The notes under the pieces were generated by a model that worked only from the letters and a program-made list of their open reading frames with translations, did not search any database and had not been told where the DNA came from. From assembly GCF_014212055.1 (NCBI RefSeq), contig NZ_JACJVO010000007.1, positions 62,001 through 126,000 on the forward strand: a stretch of 64,000 bases of DNA. Reading direction: 5' to 3'. The translations under genes were made by a program, and so were the position numbers. The DNA is from Cohnella zeiphila (GTDB lineage Bacteria > Bacillota > Bacilli > Paenibacillales > Paenibacillaceae). Of the stretch, positions 43,365-52,263 are shown piece after piece; position 1 is the stretch's first letter; every line of letters begins with the position of its first letter.

Positions 43365-43805
43365 TCAGTCCCATATTTTGTCCATTCGGACGTGGGGAAT
43401 GCCCGCATCCAGGAACGTCTCGCCCGTCTGTGCGCGGTAGCCGAGCTTGCGGTAGAACGGCTCGGCCGTTCTCTGGGCGTCCAGCACGACTCCGGAGCAT
43501 CCCCGTTCGCGCGCGTCGCGCTCCATCTCGTTCATCAGCAGCCGGCCGACCGATTTTCCCCGCCAAGGAGCAAGCACGGCGATGCGCTGAAATTTGGCCA
43601 GCCCTTCTTCGTAGGGGCGCCAACGGCCGGCCGCGACCGGCGAACGGCCGTCGCGAACGAGGAAATGGCGGCAGCTGTCCGGCGAAGCGTCGAACTCGTC
43701 CCATTCCAGATCGGCGGGAACGCCTTGCTCTTCCACGAACACCTTTCTGCGGATTTCCAGAACCTCCCCCAATTCTTCCTCGGTCGCTACCCGAATGCAA
43801 TTCAT
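43365..43805 (-). CDS. GNAT-family N-acetyltransferase
   Basis: A 146-residue single-domain acetyltransferase. The acetyl-CoA loop is RGKSVGRLL (about residues 83-91), preceded by FQRIAVLAPW, and the C-terminal VVLDAQRTAEPFYRKLGY is typical of the ElaA/YjcF-like group. ATG 43805 has GGGAAGG upstream; the longer frame runs through the PBP terminator and is not coding. It is a single gene after the penicillin-binding protein. Confidence 0.82.
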   Translation of the reverse strand: MNCIRVATEEELGEVLEIRRKVFVEEQGVPADLEWDEFDASPDSCRHFLVRDGRSPVAAGRWRPYEEGLAKFQRIAVLAPWRGKSVGRLLMNEMERDARERGCSGVVLDAQRTAEPFYRKLGYRAQTGETFLDAGIPHVRMDKIWD

Positions 43806-43850
43806 CGAAACACGTCCTTCCCTATCATGTTCTTTATTTCTCGTCATACG

Positions 43851-43880
43851 CAAAAGGGAACAAGCCTTAGCTTGCTCCCT
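43851..43880 (-). terminator. terminator of the penicillin-binding protein gene
   Basis: Stem GGGAACAAGC/GCTTGCTCCC (43856-43865 with 43870-43879) is followed on the minus strand by TTTTG. Confidence 0.75.
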
Positions 43881-43933
43881 GCGTTGAATCGACATCAATT
43901 TCGAACTGCCTGTCGGCGGAAAAGCCGAGCTCA

Positions 43934-46561
43934 TTATCCGGCATCCTTCAAATGACCTCGTCCTTTGCCTTTGCCGAACCCGAGCGTCGCGCCTGTCGTA
44001 TCGTCCGGCGACGGGCTCGCTCCAGCGTCCAGCCCGGGAGATTGGCTCGGGTCCTGGACGCCGCCGTCACCTCTGGGCGGCGGCGTCTGCGAGCCGTCGG
44101 GAGGAGGCGTCTGCGAGCCGTCAGGCGGCGGCGTCTGCGAGCCGTCGGGCGGCGGCGTTTGCGAGCCATCGGGCGGCGGCGTTTGCGAGCCATCGGGCGG
44201 CGGCGTCTGCGAGCCGTCGGGCGGCAGCGTCTGCGAGCCGTCGGGCGGCGGTGACTGCGAGCCGTCGGGCGGCGGCGTCTGCGTTTCGTCGGGCGGCGGC
44301 GACACCATGTCCGACGTCACCGTGACCGATACTTGCGACGAAGGCGCGCTTTCTGTTTGATTGGTTGCATTATAAGCGGTCACGTAGTACGTGTACGTCA
44401 TATCCGGCAGAATCGACAAGTCGGAGAAGTTCGGCTCCGCGCTTTCCGCCAATTGCTTGAAGTCGGCGTCTTCGCCGCCTTTGCGGTAAATCTTGTACGT
44501 GATCCCTTCCGGAGAGGGAGCCCAGTTCAGTTCGACCGACACTTGAACCGGGTCGTAGCTGGCCATCAATCCTTGAATTGGATCCGGAGCTTTGGCCTGC
44601 TCCTCTTGCTGGTCGACGCCGTCCGGCTTGGGGAACGATTGCTTCTTCTGCCCCTTGAGCGCGGCGGACATAACCTTCGAGAACAGCGCGGCGGCTTGGC
44701 CGCTGCTCTTCTTCACGTAATGATCCTTGTCCGTCTGGTCGTAGCCCATCCAGACGGCCGCGGTCCATTCCGGCGTGTACCCGACGAACCAGATGTCCCG
44801 GTTACCGCTCGATTTCACGCCGGGGATGCCGAGCTGCGTCGTGCCCGTCTTGCCGGCGACCGTGCGTCCGCTGATCTTCGCCTTCACCCCGGTGCCTTCG
44901 GTGACGACGCTCTTCAAGGCTTCCGTGACGTAATACGCCGTCTTCTCGCTCATGACCTGTTTTGCCTTCGACTTGTACTCGTAAATGCTTTTGCCCTCGC
45001 TGTTCGTGATCTTCAGGATGCTGTGTTCATCCTGCAGCGTGCCTCCGTTCGCGAATGCGCCGTACGCGCGCGCCATCTGCAGCGGCGATACGCCGTCCGT
45101 CAGACCGCCGAGCGCGATCGCCAGATTGCGGTCGGCCGGGCTAAGCTGAATGCCGAGCTTGGAGGCGAAATCGATGCCCTTCTGCACGCCGATCTGGTTT
45201 AGCAGCCAGACGGCCGGCTGGTTCCGCGAATCGGTCAGCGCCTCGGTCACCGTCGTCGTGCCGAGATAGCCTTCGCCGCTGTCGTTCGACGGGCAATATT
45301 TGCCGTTGTCGTAGCACACCTTCTGGTCCTGCACCTGCGACCACGGGAACCAGTCGCCCGTCTCGAACGCCGGGCCGTACACGGCGATCGGCTTGAACGA
45401 CGAACCCGCCTGGCGCTGCTTGTCGACGCGGTTCCAGTTCCCGCTCTGGTAATCGCGCCCGCCGATCATCGCCTTCAGTTCCCCGTTGTGCTGATCCATG
45501 ATCACCATCGACCCTTGGATCGGCTTGTCGTCCTTGCTCTTCTCAAAATTATTGTCGTCCGCGAACACGCTCTCCAGCGCCTTCTGCGCGTTGACATCGA
45601 TCGTCGTGTAGATCGTGTAGCCGCCGGTCAGCAGTTGCTCTTCACTGTAGCCGGTTACCTGTTCGGCTTCTTGCTTCACGTAATCAATGAACGTCGCATA
45701 TTTTGAAGCGCTCGCCTTGGTCGACGCCGGCGGCGTGTACTTCCAGGCGGCCGCCTCCTGCTCTTCCTGCTCCGTAATCAGTCCCTGTTCTTTCATTACC
45801 GAGAGCACGACGCCTCTGCGCTCAAGCGACTTCTCCGGGTTGGAGACCGGATTATAGGTGTTTTGCGCCTTCGGAATGCCGACCAAAATCGCGATCTGGG
45901 CGGTGTTCAAATCGTTCAGATCGTCGATGTTGAAATAATATTTAGCCGCGGATTTGATTCCCAATTGACCGTGGCCAAAGTCGATCAGATTCAAGTAAAG
46001 CTCGAGAATCTCGTCCTTCGACTTGTGATTTTCCATCGCAAGCGCGATAGACGCTTCCGTGCCTTTGCGGAAAAACGTCTTGTCCGCGTTCAAAAATAGT
46101 CTGCGGGCCACTTGCTGCGTAATGGTGCTGGCTCCTTCCGCCTTCCGCCGCTCTACGATATCCGTTACGAGCGCCCGGCCGATGCCCCAAATGTCGACCC
46201 CGCCATGCTCGTAGAACCGCTTGTCCTCGACCGCGACGAACGCTTGCTGCACCTTTTTGGGAATCTCGCTGATCGAGACATACTCCCGGTTGCCGCCCGC
46301 CACCGACAGCGTCTTCAGCTCGTTGCCGGACGCGTCTACGATCAAGGACGATTTCCCTATATTGGTGAGTTTGTCAAAATTCTGGCTTAAAATCCGTTCA
46401 CCGTTCAAAATGACGAGCAAATATCCGACAACCGCGCAGACGACCGCGAACAGCAGGACGAAACCGAGCCATAGAAACACTCTGACTCTTCTGCGCTTTC
46501 TCGACTTCCGCGGCCGTTTCCCGCTTTTCTGCGGAGCTTTGGTATTCTCCTTCGATCGCAT
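43934..46561 (-). CDS. class A penicillin-binding protein (transglycosylase/transpeptidase)
   Basis: An 875-residue bifunctional peptidoglycan synthase of the PonA/PBP1 type. A Lys/Arg-rich cytoplasmic N-terminus precedes one transmembrane helix (about 28-50). The glycosyltransferase domain has EDKRFYEHGG and TITQQVAR; the transpeptidase domain has the nucleophile motif SSFK, SRN and KTGTT. A fibronectin-III-like domain follows, then a Pro-rich tail of nine 8-residue repeats and a basic end. I chose ATG 46561, preceded by AGGGGAG. The gene is monocistronic, downstream of hfq. Confidence 0.93.
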   Translation of the reverse strand: MRSKENTKAPQKSGKRPRKSRKRRRVRVFLWLGFVLLFAVVCAVVGYLLVILNGERILSQNFDKLTNIGKSSLIVDASGNELKTLSVAGGNREYVSISEIPKKVQQAFVAVEDKRFYEHGGVDIWGIGRALVTDIVERRKAEGASTITQQVARRLFLNADKTFFRKGTEASIALAMENHKSKDEILELYLNLIDFGHGQLGIKSAAKYYFNIDDLNDLNTAQIAILVGIPKAQNTYNPVSNPEKSLERRGVVLSVMKEQGLITEQEEQEAAAWKYTPPASTKASASKYATFIDYVKQEAEQVTGYSEEQLLTGGYTIYTTIDVNAQKALESVFADDNNFEKSKDDKPIQGSMVIMDQHNGELKAMIGGRDYQSGNWNRVDKQRQAGSSFKPIAVYGPAFETGDWFPWSQVQDQKVCYDNGKYCPSNDSGEGYLGTTTVTEALTDSRNQPAVWLLNQIGVQKGIDFASKLGIQLSPADRNLAIALGGLTDGVSPLQMARAYGAFANGGTLQDEHSILKITNSEGKSIYEYKSKAKQVMSEKTAYYVTEALKSVVTEGTGVKAKISGRTVAGKTGTTQLGIPGVKSSGNRDIWFVGYTPEWTAAVWMGYDQTDKDHYVKKSSGQAAALFSKVMSAALKGQKKQSFPKPDGVDQQEEQAKAPDPIQGLMASYDPVQVSVELNWAPSPEGITYKIYRKGGEDADFKQLAESAEPNFSDLSILPDMTYTYYVTAYNATNQTESAPSSQVSVTVTSDMVSPPPDETQTPPPDGSQSPPPDGSQTLPPDGSQTPPPDGSQTPPPDGSQTPPPDGSQTPPPDGSQTPPPDGSQTPPPRGDGGVQDPSQSPGLDAGASPSPDDTTGATLGFGKGKGRGHLKDAG
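44074..44299 (-). repeat. 24-bp tandem repeat coding for PPPDGSQT units
   Basis: Nine units with exact 24-base period (GCGAGCC landmarks at 44089, 44113, 44137 and onward to 44281) encode PPPDGSQT with few variants (PPPDETQT, LPPDGSQT, PPPDGSQS). The near identity of units indicates recent copy-number change. Confidence 0.92.
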
Positions 46562-46623
46562 GGAATCTCCCCTTTGCAAATCCTGATCTCTCTCTCTTGG
46601 TAAAGTGCCTCCAACTGATCCCT

Positions 46624-46653
46624 TCAAAAGAAGAACAACCCGTCGTCGGGTTG
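46624..46653 (-). terminator. terminator of hfq
   Basis: Stem CAACCCG/CGGGTTG (46636-46642 with 46647-46653) is followed on the minus strand by a T-rich run. Confidence 0.7.
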
Positions 46654-46728
46654 CTCGAGTGGCCGGTCTATTTTGTTAGACGCTAGGTGGGGGTGAAAAG
46701 TTTCAGAAAACGACCGGATACGGACGCC

Positions 46729-46971
46729 TTAAGCGTCCGAGCCGGCGTCCTGCTGCTGCAAGGATACGTTGCGCTGCGGCGTGAACGTGCTGATGGCATG
46801 CTTGTATACCATCTGCTGGCGCCCCTCGCTGTCGATGACGATCGTGAAGTTGTCGAATGCGCGAACCACACCGCGGATCTGGAAGCCGTTGGTCAGGTAG
46901 ACCGTGACCGGAATGCTATCCTTGCGCAGTTGGTTCAGGAACGTATCCTGGATGTTAATGGACTTATTCAT
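46729..46971 (-). CDS. hfq: RNA chaperone Hfq
   Basis: An 80-residue Sm-like protein that forms hexamers and binds small RNAs and poly(A) tracts. Sm1 reads [25 protein letters not shown] and Sm2 has the YKHA motif (YKHAIST). The start is ATG 46971 with GGGGG nine bases upstream. It follows miaA by 26 bases, the usual bacterial order, and carries a short Gln-rich tail. Confidence 0.96.
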   Translation of the reverse strand: MNKSINIQDTFLNQLRKDSIPVTVYLTNGFQIRGVVRAFDNFTIVIDSEGRQQMVYKHAISTFTPQRNVSLQQQDAGSDA

Positions 46972-46997
46972 TACGTGTAACCCCCATCGCCTATGGA

Positions 46998-48002
46998 TTA
47001 TGAACAAATATATTCAAGATCGAAAGGAAACTTTCCTGCTATTATAGCACAGATCTCCGCGAAAAGATCGGTGTTTTTTGTGCCTGGAGCCGTATCCACC
47101 CAATTCAGCTCGTCCATGCGGCGAAACCAGGAAAGCTGCCGCTTGGCGAAATGCCTCGTGTCCCGTTTGAGCAGCGTCACCGCCGAATCGTAATCCGTCT
47201 TGCCGGCCAAGTAAGCCGCGATCTCCTTGTACCCGAGCGCCTGCATCGAGGAAGCATCGGGGGAGAGTCCCTCCGCCAGCAGCCGCGCCACCTCCTTCAC
47301 GAGTCCGTCTTCCAGCATTTGGTCCACTCTGACGTCGATGCGCCGGTACAGTTCGGCCCGGTCCATCGTCAAGCCGATCAGGCAGAGCCGGTATGGCGAT
47401 ATCTTGCCGTCGGATCGGGACTGGTTCTGCAGCTCCGACAGCGGACGGCCCGTCGTCTCATAGATTTCGAGAGCGCGGATGATTCTGCGTCCGTCGTTCG
47501 GATGAAGCTTGGCGGCGGACGCCGGATCGACGGCAGCCAGCTTGTCGTGCAGCGCCTGCGCGCCTTGCTCCCGCGCGAACTCGCTCATTCGCTCGCGAAA
47601 GCTTTCGTCGCCGCCGAATTCCTGAAATCGGTAGCCGTAGCAGACCGATTCGACGTACAGCCCTGTCCCTCCGACGATAAACGGCACCTTGCCCCGCGAC
47701 CGGATCTCGGGGATGAGCCGCTCGCACTCGGCCTGGAAATCGGCGACGGAGAACGGTTCGTTCGGATCGCGGACGTCGATCAGATGGTGGACGATGCCCC
47801 GTCTCTCTTCCGGAGGCAGCTTGGCCGTGCCGATGTCCATTCCGCGGTACACTTGCATCGAGTCGCCGCTGATGATCTCGCAGCCGAACTTCTCGGCGAT
47901 CCGCAGGCTGAGCTCGGTCTTGCCGACGGCCGTCGGACCGACGAGCGCCAGAAGCGGCGGACGGCCGTCGGCCGCGGCGGCCGTTTGGACGTTGTCGTTC
48001 AT
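46998..48002 (-). CDS. miaA: tRNA dimethylallyltransferase MiaA
   Basis: A 334-residue enzyme that adds the dimethylallyl group to A37 of tRNAs reading UNN codons. The P-loop is GPTAVGKTE, followed by [18 protein letters not shown], and [10 protein letters not shown] and the C-terminal [15 protein letters not shown] are family signatures. Its start overlaps the end of the methyltransferase gene, and hfq follows. The dimethylallyl donor depends on isoprenoid synthesis; the fni isomerase gene is 7 kb upstream in the same direction. Confidence 0.95.
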   Translation of the reverse strand: MNDNVQTAAAADGRPPLLALVGPTAVGKTELSLRIAEKFGCEIISGDSMQVYRGMDIGTAKLPPEERRGIVHHLIDVRDPNEPFSVADFQAECERLIPEIRSRGKVPFIVGGTGLYVESVCYGYRFQEFGGDESFRERMSEFAREQGAQALHDKLAAVDPASAAKLHPNDGRRIIRALEIYETTGRPLSELQNQSRSDGKISPYRLCLIGLTMDRAELYRRIDVRVDQMLEDGLVKEVARLLAEGLSPDASSMQALGYKEIAAYLAGKTDYDSAVTLLKRDTRHFAKRQLSWFRRMDELNWVDTAPGTKNTDLFAEICAIIAGKFPFDLEYICS

Positions 48003-48781
48003 GTAAGGCGAATCACTCCGTAAGCGACCGAGGTCCCGCCGCCCCGGCACCGTTCGAAGCCGAGGCGGGCGAACTCCCCGCTGTCGCGATGTTCTTTGAG
48101 CACGACCGCTTTGCGGGCGACGCGGCGCGCCTGCTCCACCGCCTCGGGCACCAGCGGCGTCGCTTCGGCCACGGACCGGAGCGGCTGCAGCGATGCGGAA
48201 GACAGCACGGGCTTCGAGAACATCGGATCGAAGAAGACGATATCGAAGCTGCGGTCCGGCTGCTCTCGCAGGTAAGTCAAATGGTCCGTTCGGCGCATCT
48301 CGATCCGGCGCATCGCCTCGTTCAGTTCGGGCACCTCGCTGCGGTACCGTTGAAGCCCCTCCCGGACGATCAGGTGAAGCAGCCCCGAAGCTTCCAGCGC
48401 AACGACGCGCCCCTCGGACCCGGCCGCATAGGACAGAACGATGGCGTCGGAGCCGAGTCCCGCCGTGCAATCCAGCACGGAATCTCCGGGCAGTACGTCC
48501 GAAGCGGCGATCAGCGCATCCCGGTCGCCGGTCAGCATCCGCTTTACCCGCACGAGCGCCATGCTCGGATGGAAAAACAGCGGCGGACCCTCGATGCCGG
48601 CGAAACGCATCTCTTCCTCGCCGACGACCAGTACGCCGTCCGCCGCGTCCGCCCTTCGCCGCGCGAGCCCGCGGATCGTATCGCGGCGGCGCGGAACGAA
48701 GGCGCATCCGAGTTCGGCCGCGATCCGGCCCGCCTCGCGCTCGGCCCGAGCCGACGGCTTCTCGGGCGTCGTCACGATCAA
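47999..48781 (-). CDS. RsmJ-like class I SAM-dependent methyltransferase
   Basis: A 260-residue Rossmann-fold methyltransferase. The SAM site is VLDCTAGLGSDA, the catalytic-loop-like segment is FFDPMFSKP, and the region HPSMALVRVKR precedes them; this pattern is near RsmJ, which methylates 16S rRNA G1516. No ATG fits. I place the start at TTG 48781, which overlaps the mutL stop as TTGA and has AAGAGGG at good distance; GTG 48775 is an alternative. Its stop overlaps the miaA start. Confidence 0.75.
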   Translation of the reverse strand: MIVTTPEKPSARAEREAGRIAAELGCAFVPRRRDTIRGLARRRADAADGVLVVGEEEMRFAGIEGPPLFFHPSMALVRVKRMLTGDRDALIAASDVLPGDSVLDCTAGLGSDAIVLSYAAGSEGRVVALEASGLLHLIVREGLQRYRSEVPELNEAMRRIEMRRTDHLTYLREQPDRSFDIVFFDPMFSKPVLSSASLQPLRSVAEATPLVPEAVEQARRVARKAVVLKEHRDSGEFARLGFERCRGGGTSVAYGVIRLT

Positions 48782-50802
48782 TTCATCACCCTCTTGAACA
48801 TTTTCTCCAGTTCGTAGGTGGTGAAGCTGACGACGATCGGCCTTCCGTGCGGACACGTATACGGCTGCCGGCACTCGGCCAACCGCCGCAGCAGCGTCTC
48901 GCCCGCTTCCCGCGTCAGCGCCTGGTTCGCTTTGATCGACGCCTTGCAGGAGCAGAGCACCGACGCCTTCTCCCGCAGCTTGCGCAGATCGACGCCCTTC
49001 TCGCCGAGCACCCACTCCGCCATTTCGCGCACGATGTCGGCTTCTTCGCCTTCCGGAAGCCAGTGAGGCACCGCCCGTATGATAAAGGTATTGCCCCCGA
49101 ACTCCTCCAGGTATACGCCGACTTGTTCGAACAATGCGAGCCGCTGGCGAAGAGCGGCGCTTTCGTCCGGCGCGAAGCCGAGCGTGACCGGAAGCAGCAG
49201 CTCCTGGCTCGCTTCCTCCGGACGCCCGAATTTCTCGTAATAAAATTCGTAATGGATCCGCTCGTGCGCCGCATGCTGGTCGATCAAGTAAAGTCCGGTC
49301 TCGTTCTGAGCGACGAGATAGGTACCGTGCAGTTGTCCGATCCAATGCAGCTCCGGAAACTCGGCGGGAGGCGCCTCCTGGGACGGCGCGGCATAAGCCG
49401 CCTGCCATACGCGCTCCGGCACCCTCATGCCGGCGCCCGGCCGGGCAAGCGGCGGTTCGGCCGCCGGAGCGCGCGGAGCCGCCTGCTGGCCGCCGCCCGC
49501 CGCTTCGAGGCGAGGCTGGACGGACGGCCTGCCGGGAGCCTCTCCCGCAGGCGAAGCGTCCGCGGCCGGACCGGATCCTGCCGCATAGCCGAGCGCCGGC
49601 GGCGCTTCGCGCAAGAGGCTCTCGAACGACGCGGCCGCTTCTTTCTCCGCGATCGGTTCGCCGGAAGGCTCGCGCCGCAGGTTCGCCATCGGCTTGTCGG
49701 CCGGAGAAGCCTGCGCCCGTTCCTCGAGCGGAGGCATTTGGAACCGGATCTGATCCTGAACCCATGTCTGCGCCGGCTTCGGAGCCCGTACGGCGGCCCC
49801 GGACGGAATATACGCCTGGGAACCCAACGCTTCGCGCACCGACTGCTCGATAAACGCGCGCAGCTCGTTTTCCTTGCTGAACCGGACTTCCAGCTTCGCC
49901 GGATGCACGTTCACGTCCACCAGCGACGGATGCATGCGCAGGCTGATGACGCTTAACGGAAAACGGTGAAGCGGCAGCAGCGTGTGATACGCCTGCAGCA
50001 GCGGCTGCACGACCGCCTGGCTGCGAACGTAACGGCCGTTGACAAGCAGCGTGATCGCGTTGCGGTTCGAGCGCGTCTCCACCGGCAGAGCGGTCAAGCC
50101 TGCGATCGAGTAGTCCGGATGATCGGCCGACAGCTCGACCATCGCTTTGGCGGCCGCCGTTCCGTAGACGGCGGCGACGACCCGGCGCAGATCGCCGTTG
50201 CCCGGCGTCCGCAGCAGCGTCGTGCCGTTATGCGAGAACGTGAACGCGATGTCCGGTCTGGCCAGCGCCTGGCGATACATGACGTCGGACAGATGCCCGA
50301 GCTCCGTCTGCACCGTCTTCATATACTTCAACCGGGCCGGCGTGTTGTAAAACAGCTCCCGGATCGTCATGTCGGTACCACGCGCAGAGGCGGCGTCTTC
50401 CTCCCGCTTGATCTCGCCGCCCTCGATCTCGAGCAAACGGCCGAGACCGCTGGCGTCGGCCGAGCTGACGCACTTCACTTTGGCGACGGCGGCGATGCTC
50501 GGCAGCGCCTCGCCGCGGAAGCCGAGCGTCGCGATCTGGAACAGATCCTTGGCGGTCGAGATCTTGCTCGTGGCATGTCTCTGGAACGCGGTCCGCAGAT
50601 CGTCCGGCTCGATGCCGCAGCCGTTGTCCGCGATGCGCAGCAGCGCCAGACCGCCGTCCTCCGCCGTCACGTCGACGGTCGTCGCGCCGGCGTCCACGGC
50701 GTTCTCGATCATTTCCTTCAGCACGGATGCGGGCCTCTCGACGACTTCGCCCGCGGCGATCTGGTTCGCCAGATGCTCGTCCAACAATCGAATGACGCCC
50801 AT
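48778..50802 (-). CDS. mutL: DNA mismatch repair protein MutL
   Basis: A 674-residue mismatch-repair ATPase. The GHKL ATP site is seen in ADNGCGIEPDDL and GFRGEALPSI. The C-terminal domain carries the endonuclease motif DQHAAHERIHYE and the second metal motif CPHGRP, so this is a nicking MutL as in other bacteria without MutH. A Pro/Ala-rich linker of about 130 residues joins the halves. It is downstream of mutS with one protease gene between them. Confidence 0.96.
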   Translation of the reverse strand: MGVIRLLDEHLANQIAAGEVVERPASVLKEMIENAVDAGATTVDVTAEDGGLALLRIADNGCGIEPDDLRTAFQRHATSKISTAKDLFQIATLGFRGEALPSIAAVAKVKCVSSADASGLGRLLEIEGGEIKREEDAASARGTDMTIRELFYNTPARLKYMKTVQTELGHLSDVMYRQALARPDIAFTFSHNGTTLLRTPGNGDLRRVVAAVYGTAAAKAMVELSADHPDYSIAGLTALPVETRSNRNAITLLVNGRYVRSQAVVQPLLQAYHTLLPLHRFPLSVISLRMHPSLVDVNVHPAKLEVRFSKENELRAFIEQSVREALGSQAYIPSGAAVRAPKPAQTWVQDQIRFQMPPLEERAQASPADKPMANLRREPSGEPIAEKEAAASFESLLREAPPALGYAAGSGPAADASPAGEAPGRPSVQPRLEAAGGGQQAAPRAPAAEPPLARPGAGMRVPERVWQAAYAAPSQEAPPAEFPELHWIGQLHGTYLVAQNETGLYLIDQHAAHERIHYEFYYEKFGRPEEASQELLLPVTLGFAPDESAALRQRLALFEQVGVYLEEFGGNTFIIRAVPHWLPEGEEADIVREMAEWVLGEKGVDLRKLREKASVLCSCKASIKANQALTREAGETLLRRLAECRQPYTCPHGRPIVVSFTTYELEKMFKRVMN

Positions 50803-50830
50803 AGAGATCCGCCTCCTTCTTACAAGTCGA

Positions 50831-52258
50831 TCACTGGTTTTTCAGGTTCAAAACAATCGTTCCCGCCGAATCCGACCACGCGATTGCCGGAACCCATTGA
50901 GCCAGCTGCTTGACGTCCACGTAGCTGACGCCGTTCTCCACCTGCAGGCTCGGTCCCGCGACCGGGATCCGGACGATTTGTCCGCCGCGTGCGAACAGGA
51001 TCGTTCGGGTCGCCGCGTCGTACTGGACCGTCGCTCCGGAGAACGCGGCGGCCAGCCTCAGATTCAAGAAGGGCTTTCCGCTTGCGCGAACGACCGCGGA
51101 TTGCCCGGTTCGCACGCCGTTCACGGTCACGGAGCCTTTGCCCGCCGTCAACGTCAGCGATTGGCCGCCGGCCGCTCGGTAGGCCGCGATCAGCTGCTCG
51201 GCGGCTCCGTGCACGACCTGGTCCGGCGTCAAGCCTTTATGATCGACCTTGTGCCCGTTCGGCGTGTAATATTCTTCGATCGTCACCTTCAGCACGCCGC
51301 CCGACGGGACGTTCAAGATTTGTTGAACGACGCCTTTGCCGTACGTCTTCGTGCCGATCAGCTTGGCCGCCCCGTAATCCTGAAGCGCGCCGGACAGCAG
51401 CTCGGAGGCGCTCGCCGTATTTCCGTTGACGAGCACGTAGATCGGGTAGCTCTTGGCCGTGCCTTGCAGCTCCAGCGGATGATCCTTGCCGTCCCGATCG
51501 GTCATGTGCGCGAGCACGCCGCTGGCGACGAAGTCCTGGGCGATCTTCTGCGCCTGGTCGATATAGCCGCCGCCGTTGTCGCGCAGATCGATGATCAGCG
51601 AGCACAGCCCAATCTTTTCCAGCTTCGCCAGCTCATCGCCAAACTTGGCGGCCGCATCGCTGCTGAACGCGCTCAGGGTCAAATAGCCGATACCGCCCGG
51701 CATCATGGAGGACGTCGCGATCGGAAGCTGCACGTCGGACCGGGCAAGCTTCACCGTAAGCCGCGCCCCGTCGCGATTCAGAACCACGGTGACGCTCGTT
51801 CCCGCCTGTCCGATGAGCAGGCCGTTCAAGTCCGAAAAGGATTTGCCCTGGACGCTCTGGCCGCCGATCGAGACGATCCGGTCTCCCGGCTTGACGCCGG
51901 CTTTGGCGGCCGGACCGGAAGGAATGACGTCCTGAACGTAAGACAACCCCGAGTCCTCGGTCAGCACGATGCCGACGCCGACATAGGTCTGCTCCATATA
52001 GTCCTGGAAATCTTTCCATTGGTCGGCTGTGAAATATTCGGTGTACGGATCGTGCAGCGAATCGACCATTCCCTGGATGGCCGCGTCGTTCAATTCGTCG
52101 TCGGTCGGCTTGCTCAGATGATACTCTTCCAGCAGCTTCCTGACTTCTTCCGTCTGTGTCGTGCTCGAAGCATCGGCCGCATACGCCGTACCGGCGAGAA
52201 AAGAAGACAATAAGACCATGGTCAATGCTCGGCGCACCGTGCGCGGGTGAACGGACAA
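50831..52258 (-). CDS. exported S41 (CtpA-like) protease with C-terminal stalk domain
   Basis: A 475-residue serine protease. Signal peptide about 1-28 (RTVRR, hydrophobic core, cleavage after AYA), an N-terminal helical part, a PDZ domain (about 90-175) and the S41 domain with nucleophile Ser in NTASASELL and general-base Lys in TKTYGKG. The last 100 residues form a copper-amine-oxidase-like stalk domain common in Paenibacillus surface proteins. The start is TTG 52258 with AGGGA upstream; the first ATG would cut the signal peptide. It sits between mutS and mutL, five bases after mutS. Confidence 0.88.
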   Translation of the reverse strand: MSVHPRTVRRALTMVLLSSFLAGTAYAADASSTTQTEEVRKLLEEYHLSKPTDDELNDAAIQGMVDSLHDPYTEYFTADQWKDFQDYMEQTYVGVGIVLTEDSGLSYVQDVIPSGPAAKAGVKPGDRIVSIGGQSVQGKSFSDLNGLLIGQAGTSVTVVLNRDGARLTVKLARSDVQLPIATSSMMPGGIGYLTLSAFSSDAAAKFGDELAKLEKIGLCSLIIDLRDNGGGYIDQAQKIAQDFVASGVLAHMTDRDGKDHPLELQGTAKSYPIYVLVNGNTASASELLSGALQDYGAAKLIGTKTYGKGVVQQILNVPSGGVLKVTIEEYYTPNGHKVDHKGLTPDQVVHGAAEQLIAAYRAAGGQSLTLTAGKGSVTVNGVRTGQSAVVRASGKPFLNLRLAAAFSGATVQYDAATRTILFARGGQIVRIPVAGPSLQVENGVSYVDVKQLAQWVPAIAWSDSAGTIVLNLKNQ

Positions 52259-52263
52259 AGGTA

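Noticed and set aside
43965-44360. Plus-strand frames across the PBP tail repeats
   Set aside because: They arise because a 24-base repeat keeps all frames open; the minus-strand reading continues a complete PBP.
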